Source: Holosporaceae bacterium
GTDB taxonomy: Bacteria > Pseudomonadota > Alphaproteobacteria > UBA3830
DNA length: 6,392 bases
Assembly (NCBI GenBank): GCA_031267195.1
Contig: JAIRZO010000001.1
Location: 1 to 6,392, forward strand
Direction of reading: 5' to 3'
Under the pieces are notes generated by a model. It was not told the DNA's origin, did no database searches, and saw only the letters and a list, made by a program, of their open reading frames with translations. This document shows, one piece after another, positions 6,002-6,392 of this stretch. The translations under genes were made by a program, and so were the position numbers. Each line of letters starts with the position of its first letter. The stretch's first letter is position 1.

Positions 6002-6355
6002 TTATTTTAATTTCTTTCCCAGCGGCTCTCCACCGAGAATGTGCACATGAAAATGCTCCACCTCTTGTCCAGCATCAAGACCCGAATTCATCAGCAGCCG
6101 GTAGCCGGAATCTTTAACCCCGAGCATATTTGCTACGTGTGACACAGCGTGAAAGAATGATTTCACCTCATCTGCAGATGCTTGCTTCACAAAATCAGCG
6201 AAATTTATATAGAGCCCACGAGTAATCACCAGTACATGAATCCGACAGCAGCGATGTATATCATGGAAAGCTACGGCAATGGCATCTTCGTATACTTTTT
6301 CGCAGGGAATCTGCCCGTTCAAAATTTTATAGAACACATTATCTCTGTTGTACAT
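6002..6355 (-). CDS. hinT: HIT-family (histidine triad) nucleotide-binding hydrolase, HinT type
   Basis: HinT proteins are small cytoplasmic homodimers that hydrolyse purine nucleoside phosphoramidates such as AMP-lysine. The 117-residue product has the N-terminal NVFYKILNGQIPCEKVYED (6-24), the FHDIH strand (30-34), R-I-H-V-L-V-I (38-44, the usual 'P-x-H-x-L-V-I-P'), NSG (90-92) and GQEVEHFHVHILGG (96-109). The triad is His101, His103 and His105, with the central catalytic histidine and the GQ present. The length is normal for the family. The start is the ATG at 6355; a TTG frame reaching 6391 would add an unrelated 12-residue head. A run of seven G ending 5 nt before the ATG is the only possible ribosome site. 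Unusual are two cysteines (36-37) where family members often have Gln-Ala-Pro, and ITRGLYIN in place of the common I-P-K-x-H-I. The gene is followed by a weak terminator and tRNA-Arg. Confidence 0.94.
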   Translation of the reverse strand: MYNRDNVFYKILNGQIPCEKVYEDAIAVAFHDIHRCCRIHVLVITRGLYINFADFVKQASADEVKSFFHAVSHVANMLGVKDSGYRLLMNSGLDAGQEVEHFHVHILGGEPLGKKLK

Positions 6356-6359
6356 AGAG

Positions 6360-6366
6360 CCCCCCC
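6360..6366 (-). promoter_or_regulatory. Seven-G tract serving as putative ribosome site of hinT
   Basis: On the minus strand seven consecutive G (6366-6360) are followed by CTCT and the ATG at 6355. This can pair with the CCUCC core of 16S rRNA only partly (GGGG). No other purine-rich site lies upstream, so it likely helps set the start. Homopolymers of this length are prone to slippage. Confidence 0.4.
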
Positions 6367-6392
6367 AAATTCCATACACACATACCGGCAAT

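Noticed and set aside
1..6392. CRISPR array, rRNA or integrase attachment site at the tRNA
   Set aside because: No regularly spaced direct repeats or rRNA sequence are present, and no copy of the tRNA 3' end was seen elsewhere in the window.

Overview
The window most likely comes from an alphaproteobacterium with a moderately AT-rich, host-associated type of genome. The PriA C-terminus has an alphaproteobacterial flavour, notably the AAAIVSG and GPAPAP segments. Intergenic spaces are long and carry degenerate repeats, and there is a type VI secretion (T6SS) sheath gene. A Holosporales-like endosymbiont would fit, but that placement is inference and no taxonomic marker here is decisive.

Left part, + strand. 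The window opens inside the 3' end of priA (replication restart helicase). After an 80-bp gap comes a 724-codon gene that encodes both halves of the T6SS contractile sheath in one frame. A complete TssB is at residues 1-165 and a complete TssC at about 249-724, joined by an acidic Ala/Asp/Lys linker of roughly 80 residues. A 575-bp gap without a convincing gene follows. Next is a 190-codon, cysteine-rich gene whose core has the layout of Hcp (TssD), the inner-tube protein of the same machine. It ends in a clear hairpin plus T-tract terminator. Sheath and probable tube are therefore neighbours, apparently in separate transcription units. No baseplate, membrane-complex, VgrG or ClpV gene is visible here.

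Middle, 3974-4362. This convergent intergenic region holds three copies of an 18-20 bp sequence. Two of them form a perfect inverted repeat bounding a 211-bp, MITE-like segment, and two form a 75-bp imperfect palindrome.

Right part, - strand. Reading leftward from the right edge there is a HinT-type HIT-family nucleotide-binding hydrolase gene, a weak terminator, tRNA-Arg(CCG) with encoded CCA, a roughly 320-bp gap with no supported gene, and a 12-helix major facilitator transporter of unknown substrate. These look like ordinary housekeeping and transport genes. The special content is the single-chain TssB-TssC sheath with its odd Hcp-like neighbour.
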